DNA of 64,000 nucleotides. Source: Roseiarcus sp963753135 (lineage in GTDB: Bacteria; Pseudomonadota; Alphaproteobacteria; Rhizobiales; Beijerinckiaceae). Below the pieces are notes generated by a model. The model had not been told where the DNA came from. It did no database searches and saw nothing but the letters and a program-made list of their open reading frames with translations. Within the stretch, counting starts at the first letter, position 1. Every line of letters starts with the position of its first letter. Shown here piece after piece: positions 17,320 through 25,190 of the stretch. Location: NCBI GenBank assembly GCA_963753135.1, contig CAVWBA010000026.1, forward strand, positions 245,552-309,551. The letters run 5' to 3'. The position numbers and the translations under genes are program-made.

Positions 17320-17868
17320 TTATTCCTCGCCGGCTTCGCGCGGACGAGAGTCGGGCGTCGGCAAGCCGTGATAGGTCCGGCCAAAATACAGCAGGGCGTT
17401 GCGTCCGCGCCCTTCGTGAATACCGACCACTTCGCAGATCAGCACCGCATGCGTCCCGACGTCAACCGCCGACGCGATCACGCATTCGAACGCAATGAGC
17501 GCGCCTTCCAGACGAGGCGCTCCGGTCTCCGTTGCTCCCCAATCGGCGATTGCGAAGCGCTGCGCCATCGGCGTCTTGCCCCCGAACAGATTTGAGATTT
17601 CCCGCTGATCGTCGCTGAGAACATTGACGCAAAGGACGCCGTTGGCGTGCACGGCCGGGCTCGCCGAAGCGCTACGATTGAGACACACGAGCAAGGTCGG
17701 TGGCGTATCCGTGACGCTGCATACCGCCGACGCGGTGAAGCCGGCGCGCCCGGCCGGACCATCGGTCGTGATGACGTTGACGGCCGCGCCGAGACGAGAC
17801 ATGGCCTCGCGGAAGTCTTGCGACGCGACGGGCCGCGGCAAGGCGGGTGTTTGCGCGAGGGACGTCAT
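17320..17868 (-). CDS. rutF: NADH:FMN reductase RutF-like
   Basis: This 182-residue flavin-reductase-domain protein supplies reduced FMN to a two-component flavin monooxygenase. Family features are FREAMSRLGAAVNVITTDGP near the N-terminus, GFTASAVCSVTDTPPTLLVC, the ISNLFGGK segment and the C-terminal LLYFGRTYHGL that resembles RutF. In the Rut pathway it works with RutA, which opens the uracil ring. A rutA gene lies 2.3 kb away on the other strand and a second one at 26.7 kb. It follows rutE by 46 bases. Confidence 0.85.
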   Translation of the reverse strand: MTSLAQTPALPRPVASQDFREAMSRLGAAVNVITTDGPAGRAGFTASAVCSVTDTPPTLLVCLNRSASASPAVHANGVLCVNVLSDDQREISNLFGGKTPMAQRFAIADWGATETGAPRLEGALIAFECVIASAVDVGTHAVLICEVVGIHEGRGRNALLYFGRTYHGLPTPDSRPREAGEE

Positions 17869-17914
17869 GCGAGGGGCGCCATGAATGTCTCCTTATCGGG
17901 ACCTCCGCGAGGTT

Positions 17915-18511
17915 TCACGCCAGCGTGCAAGCCTCCTCGAAGTCCAGCCGCGGCAGGCGCGCGAAGACTCCCGACGGATCGCCATAGCCAAGATTCACTA
18001 GGAAATTCGAGCGGTGGCTGGCGCCTGCGAAAAAGGCGGCGTCCACGAGGTCGCGCTTGAAACCCGACATCGGGCCCGCGTCGAGCCCAAGCGTGCGCGC
18101 GGCAAGAATGAGATAGGCGCCTTGAAGAGACGAATTGCGGAACGCGGTCTCGTTCGCCATTTCGGCGCTCGACGTGAACCATGATCGGGCGTCGGCGTGC
18201 GGGAAGAGTTTGGGCAAGTGATCGTAGAACAGCGCGTCCTCAGCGACGATGACGGTCACCGGCGCCTTCATTGTCTTGTCGAGATTGCCGCTTGAAAGCG
18301 CCGGGCGAAGCTTCTCCTTTCCTTCGGGCGTGCGCACGAAGACGAAGCGGGCGGGCGAGCAATTGGCCGAGGTCGGCCCCATTTTGGCCAGATCGTAGAT
18401 CTCCCGGAGCAGCGTGTCCGGCACCGGGCGATCCAGCCATTTGTTCTGGGTCCGGGCCGTGCGGAAAAGCGCGTCGAGGGCGTCGGGCGCCAGACGGCCT
18501 TCAAGGCTCAA
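17915..18511 (-). CDS. rutE: Malonic semialdehyde reductase / nitroreductase-family RutE
   Basis: This 198-residue nitroreductase-fold flavoprotein matches RutE, which reduces malonic semialdehyde to 3-hydroxypropionate at the end of the Rut pyrimidine pathway. Visible motifs are ARTQNKWLDRPVPDTLLREIYDLAK, MGPTSANCSPARFVFVRT (flavin phosphate contact) and a C-terminal NLGYGDPSGVFARLPRL. It is followed by rutF. The nearest upstream promoter signal is a near-perfect sigma-54 site about 400 bases away (18907), with a possible short ORF between. Confidence 0.87.
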   Translation of the reverse strand: MSLEGRLAPDALDALFRTARTQNKWLDRPVPDTLLREIYDLAKMGPTSANCSPARFVFVRTPEGKEKLRPALSSGNLDKTMKAPVTVIVAEDALFYDHLPKLFPHADARSWFTSSAEMANETAFRNSSLQGAYLILAARTLGLDAGPMSGFKRDLVDAAFFAGASHRSNFLVNLGYGDPSGVFARLPRLDFEEACTLA

Positions 18512-18653
18512 GTGAAACTCCTTCGACTGTCGCGGGCGCTGCGCTCGGCGCGGGCAGGCGACGCTTGAAACCGGTCGCGGTCTATAAGGAGCGGCGCATG
18601 GAACGACTTGGCGTCATTGTCGCGCGCGCCCTTCACCGCTCCGACCCGATCTG

Positions 18654-18824
18654 TCAGGCGCCGCGCGGGAGGGGAGCAACGTGACATCGAGTTGTCAAGC
18701 AGGGGTCCGGCCCTTGCATGTACGATGGCGCCTCTTCGGCGTATCCGCGAGCGCCGGTCTGCAGGATAAAAGCGTCGGCAATGACGAGCGATTGTGCAAA
18801 TCCGGATTTGATGGGCCCGCGCAT
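18654..18824 (-). CDS. Short hypothetical ORF between sigma-54 site and rutE
   Basis: From the ATG at 18824 the frame encodes about 56 residues (MRGPIKSGFAQSLVIADAFI and onward). A GGGG-type Shine-Dalgarno lies nine bases upstream. A hydrophobic run (SLVIADAFIL) follows two basic residues, so it could be a weak signal or anchor segment. Support comes only from position: it would be the first gene after the sigma-54 site at 18907, with a leader of about 70 bases, in front of rutE. I recognise no family. It may equally be chance, or the 5' stump of a longer lost gene. Confidence 0.2.
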   Translation of the reverse strand: MRGPIKSGFAQSLVIADAFILQTGARGYAEEAPSYMQGPDPCLTTRCHVAPLPRGA

Positions 18825-18906
18825 GATCTCGATCCCCTGCATTCAATGCCGGTCGCGTCGCGGACCTCGATATGAGGCGCGCGCCGCTTCGGCCGCGCGG
18901 AGCTTC

Positions 18907-18921
18907 GCAATCGGCGTGCCA
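18907..18921 (-). promoter_or_regulatory. Sigma-54 promoter upstream of rutE-rutF
   Basis: The minus strand reads TGGCACGCCGATTGC, an exact match to the sigma-54 consensus TGGCACG-N4-TTGC with GG-N10-GC spacing. It lies in the divergent intergenic region and points toward rutE. The expected start point is near 18895. Since E. coli rut genes need NtrC and sigma-54, a nitrogen-limitation promoter fits the function. Confidence 0.75.
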
Positions 18922-19175
18922 AGTACGAACATATACAATTGCAGGGCGAGGGTCCGCGCAACGCGGGCGCAGGAATCACTTCCTCGGCGGCTCCGGCTTG
19001 AAAATGAAGCGACGGCCCGCCCTCTTGGCGCGTCGCCGCCCGGAGCGCCATCGGGGCGTGGGTCGTCGCCGTCCCGCTCGGCATGGGCGGGATTGGCGCG
19101 CAAGAAGCTGAAGTTGCGCGCAATCGCTCAGGGGGCTAGTCGATCGTGATGAGAACGAAGGCGGGAGGAGCTGCG

Positions 19176-20019
19176 ATGGCCCTGCAAGGGCCCATCCAGG
19201 ATGAGCGCGCTGTGGCTGCGGGACATTTCGCGAGCGCCGCAACCGGCGCTGCGCTGTTCCGGGCTGCCGACCTGGCGACGGCCGGCAGCGACAAACTTAC
19301 CTCCGTCCCCCTTTATCTCCAGGTCGCGCGCGTGATCGAGCAGCGGATTCGCAGCGGCGCCCTCGCGGTCGGCTCCTTGCTCCCGGTTGAAACCGATCTG
19401 GCGAAGATGTTTGGGGTTAGCCGGCAGACCGTTCGCCACGCCATTGCGCATTTGCGTGATCGCGGCATCCTGTCGGCGAGAAAAGGCGTTGGCACGCGGG
19501 TCGAATTCGAGGGAACGCGATTGGCGGTCGAGCTTCTCCGTCGCTTCCGTCGGAGACCTCTTCGAACTGGCGCGCGAGACCGAATTGCATATCACCACGC
19601 GGCAGGACATCGAGGCGCGCGGCAAGCTTGCCGTCGAGCTTGGCTGCCGGCCCGGGCGCAAATGGTTTTATTTCGCCGGGCCACGCTATCACGCGCCGAA
19701 CGAAACGGCCTTCTGCTGGAACGAGGTCTATATCGACGGCCGTCTGGGGTCGATCGTGCGAAAGCTCGAAGTCTTCCGGATGGCGGTTTTTGCGCTGGTT
19801 CAGGAGCGCTCGGGCGAATACATCGTCGAGATCAAGCAGGAGATTCGGCCCGCGGCGATCGGAGCCGAGCCCGCCCGTTACATGGGCGTCGCGCCGGGCG
19901 ATCTGGCGCTTGAGATAACCCGCCGCTATTTCGCCTCTGGCGGGCGATTGATCCAGCTGTCGAAGACCCTCCTGCCCGCGGATCGCTTCGCCTATTCGAT
20001 GACGTTCCGCCCCGGCTGA
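19176..20019 (+). CDS. GntR-family regulator of the HutC/UTRA type, one frameshift
   Basis: The N-terminal winged helix is clear (LYLQVARVIEQRIRSGAL, LPVETDLAKMFGVSRQTVRH, GILSARKGVGTRVEF). At about 19525 the frame shifts and the UTRA effector domain continues (VASVGDLFELARETELHI and then a long beta-rich segment ending LLPADRFAYSMTFRPG). The start at 19176 was preferred for its GGAGGAG Shine-Dalgarno five bases upstream; in-frame starts at 19146/19149 are possible. It lies between rutEF and rutA and is the likely local repressor of one or both. Direct repeats CATAAG at 20096 and 20108, upstream of rutA, are a candidate operator. Confidence 0.82.
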
Positions 20020-20095
20020 TCGGCGCCCGGGCCGCTCATCGTCTGGGCATTCTGCGCGCGCGAATTGGGCGCCTCGGGCCGAGAAAATTTGCTTT

Positions 20096-20113
20096 CATAA
20101 GTCCGGACATAAG
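20096..20113 (+). promoter_or_regulatory. CATAAG direct repeats, candidate regulator site
   Basis: Two CATAAG hexamers begin 12 bases apart, separated by TCCGGA, immediately upstream of the rutA sigma-54 element. The second ends nine bases before the -24 box. Their position suits a GntR or activator site. There is no direct evidence for the binding protein. Confidence 0.35.
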
Positions 20114-20122
20114 CTGACTTGC

Positions 20123-20138
20123 TGGCGCCCGTCTTGCT
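20123..20138 (+). promoter_or_regulatory. Sigma-54 promoter of rutA
   Basis: TGGCGCCCGTCTTGCT has the obligatory GG-N10-GC spacing and a perfect -12 TTGCT; the -24 box differs from TGGCAC at one position. The predicted start is near 20149, leaving about 31 bases of leader that contain an AGGCAGGAG Shine-Dalgarno before the ATG at 20180. Placement and function both fit nitrogen-limitation control. Confidence 0.7.
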
Positions 20139-20179
20139 TGAGGCTCCGCTACGAGTTCACAAGGCAGGAGCGCCATTCG

Positions 20180-21262
20180 ATGGACATGGGCGTTTTCATT
20201 CCCATTGGAAACAACGGCTGGCTTATCTCCACGACCTCGCCGCAATACATGCCCTCTTTCGAGCTCAACAAGAAAATCGTGCAGCGCGCTGAGAATTACG
20301 GCCTCGATTTCGCGCTTTCGATGATCAAGCTGCGCGGATTTGGCGGGGCGAGCGAATTCTGGGACTACAATCTGGAATCGTTCACGCTGATGGCCGGGCT
20401 CGCCGCGGTTACGTCCAAGATCAAGCTCTTCGCCTCCACCGCAGTCCTGACTTTGCCGCCTGCAATCGTCGCGCGGATGGCGACGACAATCGACAGCATC
20501 TCGGGCGGCCGCTTCGGCGTGAACATCGTCTCCGGGTGGCAGAAGGCCGAATACGAGCAAATGGGCATGTGGCCCGGCGACGCCTATTTTGGTTATCGCT
20601 ACGACTATTCGACCGAATATGTCCGAGTGATGAAGGAGCTTTGGGAGACCGGCGCCTCCAACTTCAAGGGCAAGCACTTCACGATGGATGATTGCCGTAT
20701 GAAGCCGACGCCAAAGGGGGAGGTGAAGCTCGTCGCGGCGGGGCAGAGTCCGATCGGCATGGCGTTTGCCGCGACCTATTGCGATTACAATTTCATCCTC
20801 GGCAGCGGCTGCAATACCCCGAAAGCGCATGCGGAGCTCAATCAGCAATTGGTCGACGCAGTCGCGAAGACCGGCCGGGACGTGGGCGCCTATGTGCTGT
20901 TCATGGTGATCGCGGACGAAACCGACGAGTTGGCGCAGGCGAAGTGGAAGACATACAAGGACGGCGTCGACGTCGAGGCGCTCGCCTGGATGGCGGACCA
21001 AGGCGCTCAGGACAAATCGGCCGCCAAGAGTTCCACCGCGACGAAGATCAATCTCCCCGAACAGGCGGTCAATTTCAACATGGGCGCATTGGTCGGCTCC
21101 TACGCGAACGTCGCGAGAATGCTCGACGAAGCGGCGACCGTCACCGGCACGAAGGGCATCATGCTGACGTTCGACGACTTCGTCGCTGGCGTGGAAATTT
21201 TCGGCTCGCGCATTCAACCGCTGATGTCGTGTCGCGCGGACCGCCTGAAGTCGGCGGCCTGA
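20180..21262 (+). CDS. rutA: Pyrimidine monooxygenase RutA
   Basis: This 360-residue luciferase-like FMN monooxygenase matches RutA, which uses FMNH2 and O2 to open uracil or thymine between N3 and C4. The family start MDMGVFIPIGNNGWLISTTS is at 20180 behind an AGGAG Shine-Dalgarno. Other landmarks are NYGLDFALSMIKLRGFGG, DSISGGRFGVNIVSGWQKAE (flavin-phosphate region) and the C-terminal LTFDDFVAGVEIFGSRIQPL. RutB, RutC and RutD are not adjacent; rutE and rutF are 1.7-2.9 kb away on the opposite strand. A close paralogue lies at 26654-27734. Confidence 0.93.
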   Translation: MDMGVFIPIGNNGWLISTTSPQYMPSFELNKKIVQRAENYGLDFALSMIKLRGFGGASEFWDYNLESFTLMAGLAAVTSKIKLFASTAVLTLPPAIVARMATTIDSISGGRFGVNIVSGWQKAEYEQMGMWPGDAYFGYRYDYSTEYVRVMKELWETGASNFKGKHFTMDDCRMKPTPKGEVKLVAAGQSPIGMAFAATYCDYNFILGSGCNTPKAHAELNQQLVDAVAKTGRDVGAYVLFMVIADETDELAQAKWKTYKDGVDVEALAWMADQGAQDKSAAKSSTATKINLPEQAVNFNMGALVGSYANVARMLDEAATVTGTKGIMLTFDDFVAGVEIFGSRIQPLMSCRADRLKSAA

Positions 21263-21280
21263 CGCGATCGGGGCGTCCGA

Positions 21281-21299
21281 CGCCTCGGCTCGCGAGGCG
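21281..21299 (+). terminator. Stem-loop downstream of rutA
   Basis: CGCCTCG and CGAGGCG form a perfect 7-bp stem with a 5-base loop 18 bases after the rutA stop. No U-run follows, so it could be a weak terminator or an mRNA 3' stabiliser. Confidence 0.35.
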
Positions 21300-21415
21300 A
21301 TGGACAAGCCGGCAGCACGCCACGGGCCGGGACACGCCAGCCCGTTCCGTGAAATTTTTCAGAAGGAGGGATGCGCCACACATGATGGGGGTCAGCGCCG
21401 GTTGGAGCTTGACGC

Positions 21416-22353
21416 ATGCGGACCTACATTCCCCTCAATGCATTGCGCGCCTTCGAATGCGCCGCCCGTCACCTCAGCTTCACACGAGCCGCCGCGGAAC
21501 TCTGCGTGACGCCGACCGCCATCAGCCATCAGATCCGCTCGCTGGAAGAGTTTCTTGAAACGACCCTGTTCGAGCGCAAGAGCGGCAAGCTCATCCTCAC
21601 GCCGGCGACGGCAAGCGCGCTCCAGGAACTCACCGAAGGGTTCAACAAACTGGAGTCGGCGCTTCTTGCCCTGAATCGCCGTTGCGGGCGGCAGAAGATC
21701 ACGGTCGCAGCCTCGCCCTCCGTCGCCGCCCTGTGGCTGATGCCTAAACTGCAACGTTTCTTCGTGGACGCCCCAGAGATCGACGTCAGCATCTCGTCGG
21801 TCATCGCACCGGGCGGTTTCGACGACGGCGCCTTCGACGTGTCAATCTGCAGTTCCGATGAACATCCCGGCCGGAAGGTCGAGTTTCTGATGGAAGAGCA
21901 GATCTTTCCGGTCTGCTCTCCCGCTCTCCTGTCGGGCGCGGGCTTGATGGGTGAAGCGGCGCTGGCCGAACTGCCTCTCATCCATGACGACAAGGCTGGC
22001 GATCAGTTTCCGACCTGGCGGCGCTATTTCGAGGCGACACGGACGCCGATGCGCGACGTGATCCGTGGGCTTGCGCTTCAACCAGTCGAGCCTGGCGATT
22101 GACGCCGCCATCAAGGGCCACGGCATCCTGCTGGGCCGGAACCGGCTGATCGCGTCAGCGCTGGCCGATGGGCGATTGACCCTCGTCTCCAATCAGCCCT
22201 ACCCCGTTCCGGGCCGCTACTACACCGTGCGGCTGCGCGGCGCCGAGTCGCGGCCTGTCAGGACGTTCCTTGATTGGCTGGGCGCCGAGGTCGACATCGA
22301 GAACGATGCGTATCTCGCCGAGACCGCGAGCAGATCGGCTCCGCCTTCCTTAG
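21416..22353 (+). CDS. LysR-family regulator, GcvA-like, frameshifted
   Basis: The N-terminal HTH is typical of the GcvA/AmpR group (YIPLNALRAFECAARHLSFT, AAAELCVTPTAISHQIRSLE, FERKSGKLILTP). The effector domain runs to about 22072, where one extra base moves it to another frame (LRFNQSSLAIDAAIKGHGIL, the GcvA-like ligand segment, then WLGAEVDIENDAYL). Read as sequenced, the second frame runs on to 22556 inside the convergent ABC gene. Family length (about 310 residues) and a TAG at 22351-22353 in the neighbouring frame suggest that the real end is near 22353. It probably regulates rutA or the neighbouring ABC operon. Confidence 0.8.
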
Positions 22354-23390
22354 CCCAGCAAGGCGTGGGCGTCCTCCTCGGACCAGATCAGCGTGACGGG
22401 TTGGCCGATGTCGACCGGCGCGGCGAAGAACAGCCCGTCGGGGATCAGGGCCGCCGCGTCCACACCGTCCTTCGCCGCCACCGAAACGCGCACCATCGAG
22501 CCGAGGTACTCGACGTTGGTGGCGCGGCCGCTCAGGCTTGGCTTGCTGTCCGCTGAGCCCAGCCCACATCGGTCGGCTCTCACAGCAACCTGGCCGCGGT
22601 CGGTGCTCATCACATTGTGACCGCCGATGAAGCGGGCGACGAAAGCGGTGTTCGGCTTCTCGAATATCTCTCGAGCCGAGGCCGCCTGCCGGATATGGCC
22701 GGCTTCCATGACCACCACCATGTCGGCGAGCGCCATGGCCTCGTCTTGGCTATGCGTCACGTGCAGGAAGCTGATCCCGAGTTCGCGTTGAAGGCGCTTC
22801 AGTTCGCCGCGCATATGCTCGCGAAGGAACGGATCGAGCGCCGACAGAGGCTCATCGAGGAGCAGGACCTGCGGGCGGGTGATCAGCGCGCGCGCCAGCG
22901 CGACGCGCTGCTGCTGGCCGCCCGACATTTGTCCCGGCAGGCGCTCGGCGAAGCCGCTCATCTGGACCAGGTCAAGGAACTCGCGCGCCCGCCCGCGCCG
23001 CGCGGCCTTGGCCACTCCGCGGACCTTAAGACTGTAGGCGACGTTGTCGACCGCCGTCATGTGGGGAAAGAGCGCGTAGTTCTGGAACATCATCGACGTT
23101 CCGCGCGCGCTCGGGGGCGCGTCCGTGACGTTGCGATCGCCGATCAGGACGTCTCCTGAACTGACCTGTTCGTGACCGGCGATCATCCTGAGGGTCGTCG
23201 ACTTGCCGCAGCCGCTCGGGCCGAGCAGGCAGCAATAGCTTGCCCTCGGAATCCGCAGCGAGATCCCCTCGACCGCTGCCGCTCCGGCGTAGCTCTTGCT
23301 CAAGCCGATGAGTTCCACGTCGTAAGCGGATCGGGCGGCGGCCTGAGCGACCGGCGACCCCGCCGCTGGATTGGGGGGTTGTGCGTTCAT
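22350..23390 (-). CDS. Spermidine/putrescine-type ABC transporter ATPase (PotA-like)
   Basis: This 346-residue importer ATPase shows Walker A GPSGCGKST, Q-loop MMFQNYALFPHMT, signature MSGGQQQRVALARAL, Walker B VLLLDEPLSALDP, the switch-His in FLHVTHSQDEAMALAD and a C-terminal TOBE domain (about residues 265-346). The start MNAQPPNPAAGS at 23390 overlaps the upstream permease stop. It completes a PotABCD-type importer encoded with a RutA paralogue, so the cargo may be a pyrimidine-derived or amide compound rather than a polyamine; that is inference. Confidence 0.9.
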   Translation of the reverse strand: MNAQPPNPAAGSPVAQAAARSAYDVELIGLSKSYAGAAAVEGISLRIPRASYCCLLGPSGCGKSTTLRMIAGHEQVSSGDVLIGDRNVTDAPPSARGTSMMFQNYALFPHMTAVDNVAYSLKVRGVAKAARRGRAREFLDLVQMSGFAERLPGQMSGGQQQRVALARALITRPQVLLLDEPLSALDPFLREHMRGELKRLQRELGISFLHVTHSQDEAMALADMVVVMEAGHIRQAASAREIFEKPNTAFVARFIGGHNVMSTDRGQVAVRADRCGLGSADSKPSLSGRATNVEYLGSMVRVSVAAKDGVDAAALIPDGLFFAAPVDIGQPVTLIWSEEDAHALLG

Positions 23391-24253
23391 GGCCGCCCTG
23401 CTCGCAACGTTGCGACCGGGCGGCCGATGGCGCCGCGTCGCCGCACGATGATTCCGATCGTGACCAAGGCCGTAGCAAGCACGCAGAAGGACACGACGGT
23501 CGTTACCGTGCCGAGGGCGAACAGGACCGGGGACGTGGCCGCCGTCGTCATCGCCCAAATTTCGAGCGGCAAGGTATTCGCCGTTCCGACGGTCAGCGAG
23601 GAACGGGCGAACTCGTCGTAAGACAGCGTGAAGCCGAACAGGCCGACCCCAATGACGCCCGGCAGGATGATCGGCAGGACCATGTCGCGGAAGCGCTGCC
23701 AGCCGTTAGCGCCGAGATCGGTCGCCGCCTCTTCGTACCGTCGGTCGAACCGGCCGATGGTGGCGAAGGTGATCATCAGGCCGAACGGCAGGGTCCAGGT
23801 GAGCTGGGCGCCGAGCCCTGAGGTGAACAGCCCGGTTTTCCAGCCGAGCTCCTTGAAGCCGAGCGCAATGCCAAAGCCGATGAAGAGGCTCGGCATGACG
23901 AGGCTTGCAACGGCAGTGTAGAACAGCAGCGCGGAGCCAGGGAACCGACGCCGAAACGCCATGCCGGCCGACACGCAGATCGCCACGGTGAGGATCGCGG
24001 CGAGCGACGCCGTTTCCAGCGAGCGGATGAAGGCGCTCGGAATGTCGCCGATCCGGCCTGTTCCCGACAGCAGTCGCTGGAACCACAGGGTCGAGTGCCC
24101 GACCATTGGGAAGCTCATTCCACCGTTTGGCCCCTGGAACGACAGGATGAAAATGACGATCATCGGCCCGTAGAGAAAGGCGAGAAACAAAAGAAAGAAG
24201 AACCCAAGGATGTAGAAGGATTTCGGCCGCGGCTGGCCCACCTCTGTCATCAT
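23387..24253 (-). CDS. ABC transporter permease, PotC-like
   Basis: This 288-residue inner-membrane permease has six hydrophobic segments (the first is YILGFFFLLFLAFLYGP). It carries the binding-protein-dependent transport signature EEAATDLGANGWQRFRDMVL before PIILPGVIGVGLF, and a C-terminal segment ending VTIGIIVRRR. It partners the PotB-like permease encoded 10 bases upstream. The start at 24253 (double ATG) is where homology begins; longer in-frame extensions overlap the preceding gene. Confidence 0.9.
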   Translation of the reverse strand: MMTEVGQPRPKSFYILGFFFLLFLAFLYGPMIVIFILSFQGPNGGMSFPMVGHSTLWFQRLLSGTGRIGDIPSAFIRSLETASLAAILTVAICVSAGMAFRRRFPGSALLFYTAVASLVMPSLFIGFGIALGFKELGWKTGLFTSGLGAQLTWTLPFGLMITFATIGRFDRRYEEAATDLGANGWQRFRDMVLPIILPGVIGVGLFGFTLSYDEFARSSLTVGTANTLPLEIWAMTTAATSPVLFALGTVTTVVSFCVLATALVTIGIIVRRRGAIGRPVATLRAGRP

Positions 24254-24263
24254 CGGCGGGACC

Positions 24264-25190
24264 TCATCCGGCCAGTTCCTTGCGCACGTCAACGAGGCTG
24301 AAGACGCCCGCAACCAGCGCAATGACGACAATAAGGAGGACGACGGAACTCGCCGCTGCGGGGGGATATTCGAACGCGTTGAGCTGCGTCGCGATGCCCG
24401 ACACGACGCCCGCGCTCTTTCCGCCGCTCAGCACGCGAACGATGTAATAGTCGCCCATCACCTGGGTGAGCACCAGGACGGAGCCGAGCGCGATGCCGGT
24501 CTTCGACAGCGGGATGATGATGTCGCGCACGATCTGCCCCTCGCTCGCGCCCGCGTCCCGCGCGGCGGCGATCAGGCTGCGGTCGATCTTCCCCATTGAG
24601 TTCACGATCGGCGCGACCATCATCAAAGTGAAAATATGGACATAGGCCACGACGACCGCGAAGTCGGAGAACAGAAGGAAGTCGAGCGGCTGATGGACCA
24701 GGCGGGTCGCCATGACGGCGCTATTGAGGATTCCCTCGCGGCCGAGAAACGGGATCCAGGAAATCATCCGAATCATGTTGGAGGTGAAGAACGGGATCGA
24801 ACAGGCGAGGAGCAGCCCGATGCGCCATTGCAGCGTGCGCACATGGAAGGTCAGGTAGTAGGCGACGAAGAATCCCAGGACGAGCGTGATCGCCTCGACC
24901 GCCGCTGCGTATTCAAGCGTCTTCAGATAAAGACGGGCGGTGACTTCGGAAGTGAAGATCTCGACGTAGTTGTCGAGCATGAACGCAGGATAGATATCCA
25001 CCCGGCCGTAGTCGAAGAAGCTCACCACGACCACGAAGGCGAGCGGCGCGACGAACATCGCCAAAAGGACAATGGCGAGCGGGGCGGCCTGCAGCCAGGA
25101 GACGAGCGCGCCCGGCAAAAGCCATTTCGTCCGGCGGCCGGCCAGCTCGCGCGTCGCCGTGTCTTGCCCCAGGCGAGCCGCAAAACTCAT
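24264..25190 (-). CDS. ABC transporter permease, PotB-like
   Basis: This 308-residue permease begins with a cytoplasmic stretch of about 35 residues, then six hydrophobic segments starting WLQAAPLAIVLLAMFVAPLA. The coupling motif is present as AAARDAGASEGQIVRDIIIP. The MIRMISWIPFLGREGILN segment is typical of the PotB branch. The start at 25190 overlaps the binding-protein stop by four bases, so expression is coupled. Confidence 0.9.
   Translation of the reverse strand: MSFAARLGQDTATRELAGRRTKWLLPGALVSWLQAAPLAIVLLAMFVAPLAFVVVVSFFDYGRVDIYPAFMLDNYVEIFTSEVTARLYLKTLEYAAAVEAITLVLGFFVAYYLTFHVRTLQWRIGLLLACSIPFFTSNMIRMISWIPFLGREGILNSAVMATRLVHQPLDFLLFSDFAVVVAYVHIFTLMMVAPIVNSMGKIDRSLIAAARDAGASEGQIVRDIIIPLSKTGIALGSVLVLTQVMGDYYIVRVLSGGKSAGVVSGIATQLNAFEYPPAAASSVVLLIVVIALVAGVFSLVDVRKELAG

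Larger units (their letters stand above)
18512..19175. other. Divergent control region between rutEF and the GntR gene
   Basis: About 660 bases without a recognised gene separate rutE (minus) and the GntR/UTRA regulator (plus). It holds the sigma-54 site at 18907-18921 reading toward rutE and the short ORF listed separately. An AT-richer patch around 18920-18945 (ACGAACATATACAATTGC) directly upstream of the sigma-54 element is a plausible activator or repressor site. The remainder shows nothing I can interpret. Confidence 0.5.
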
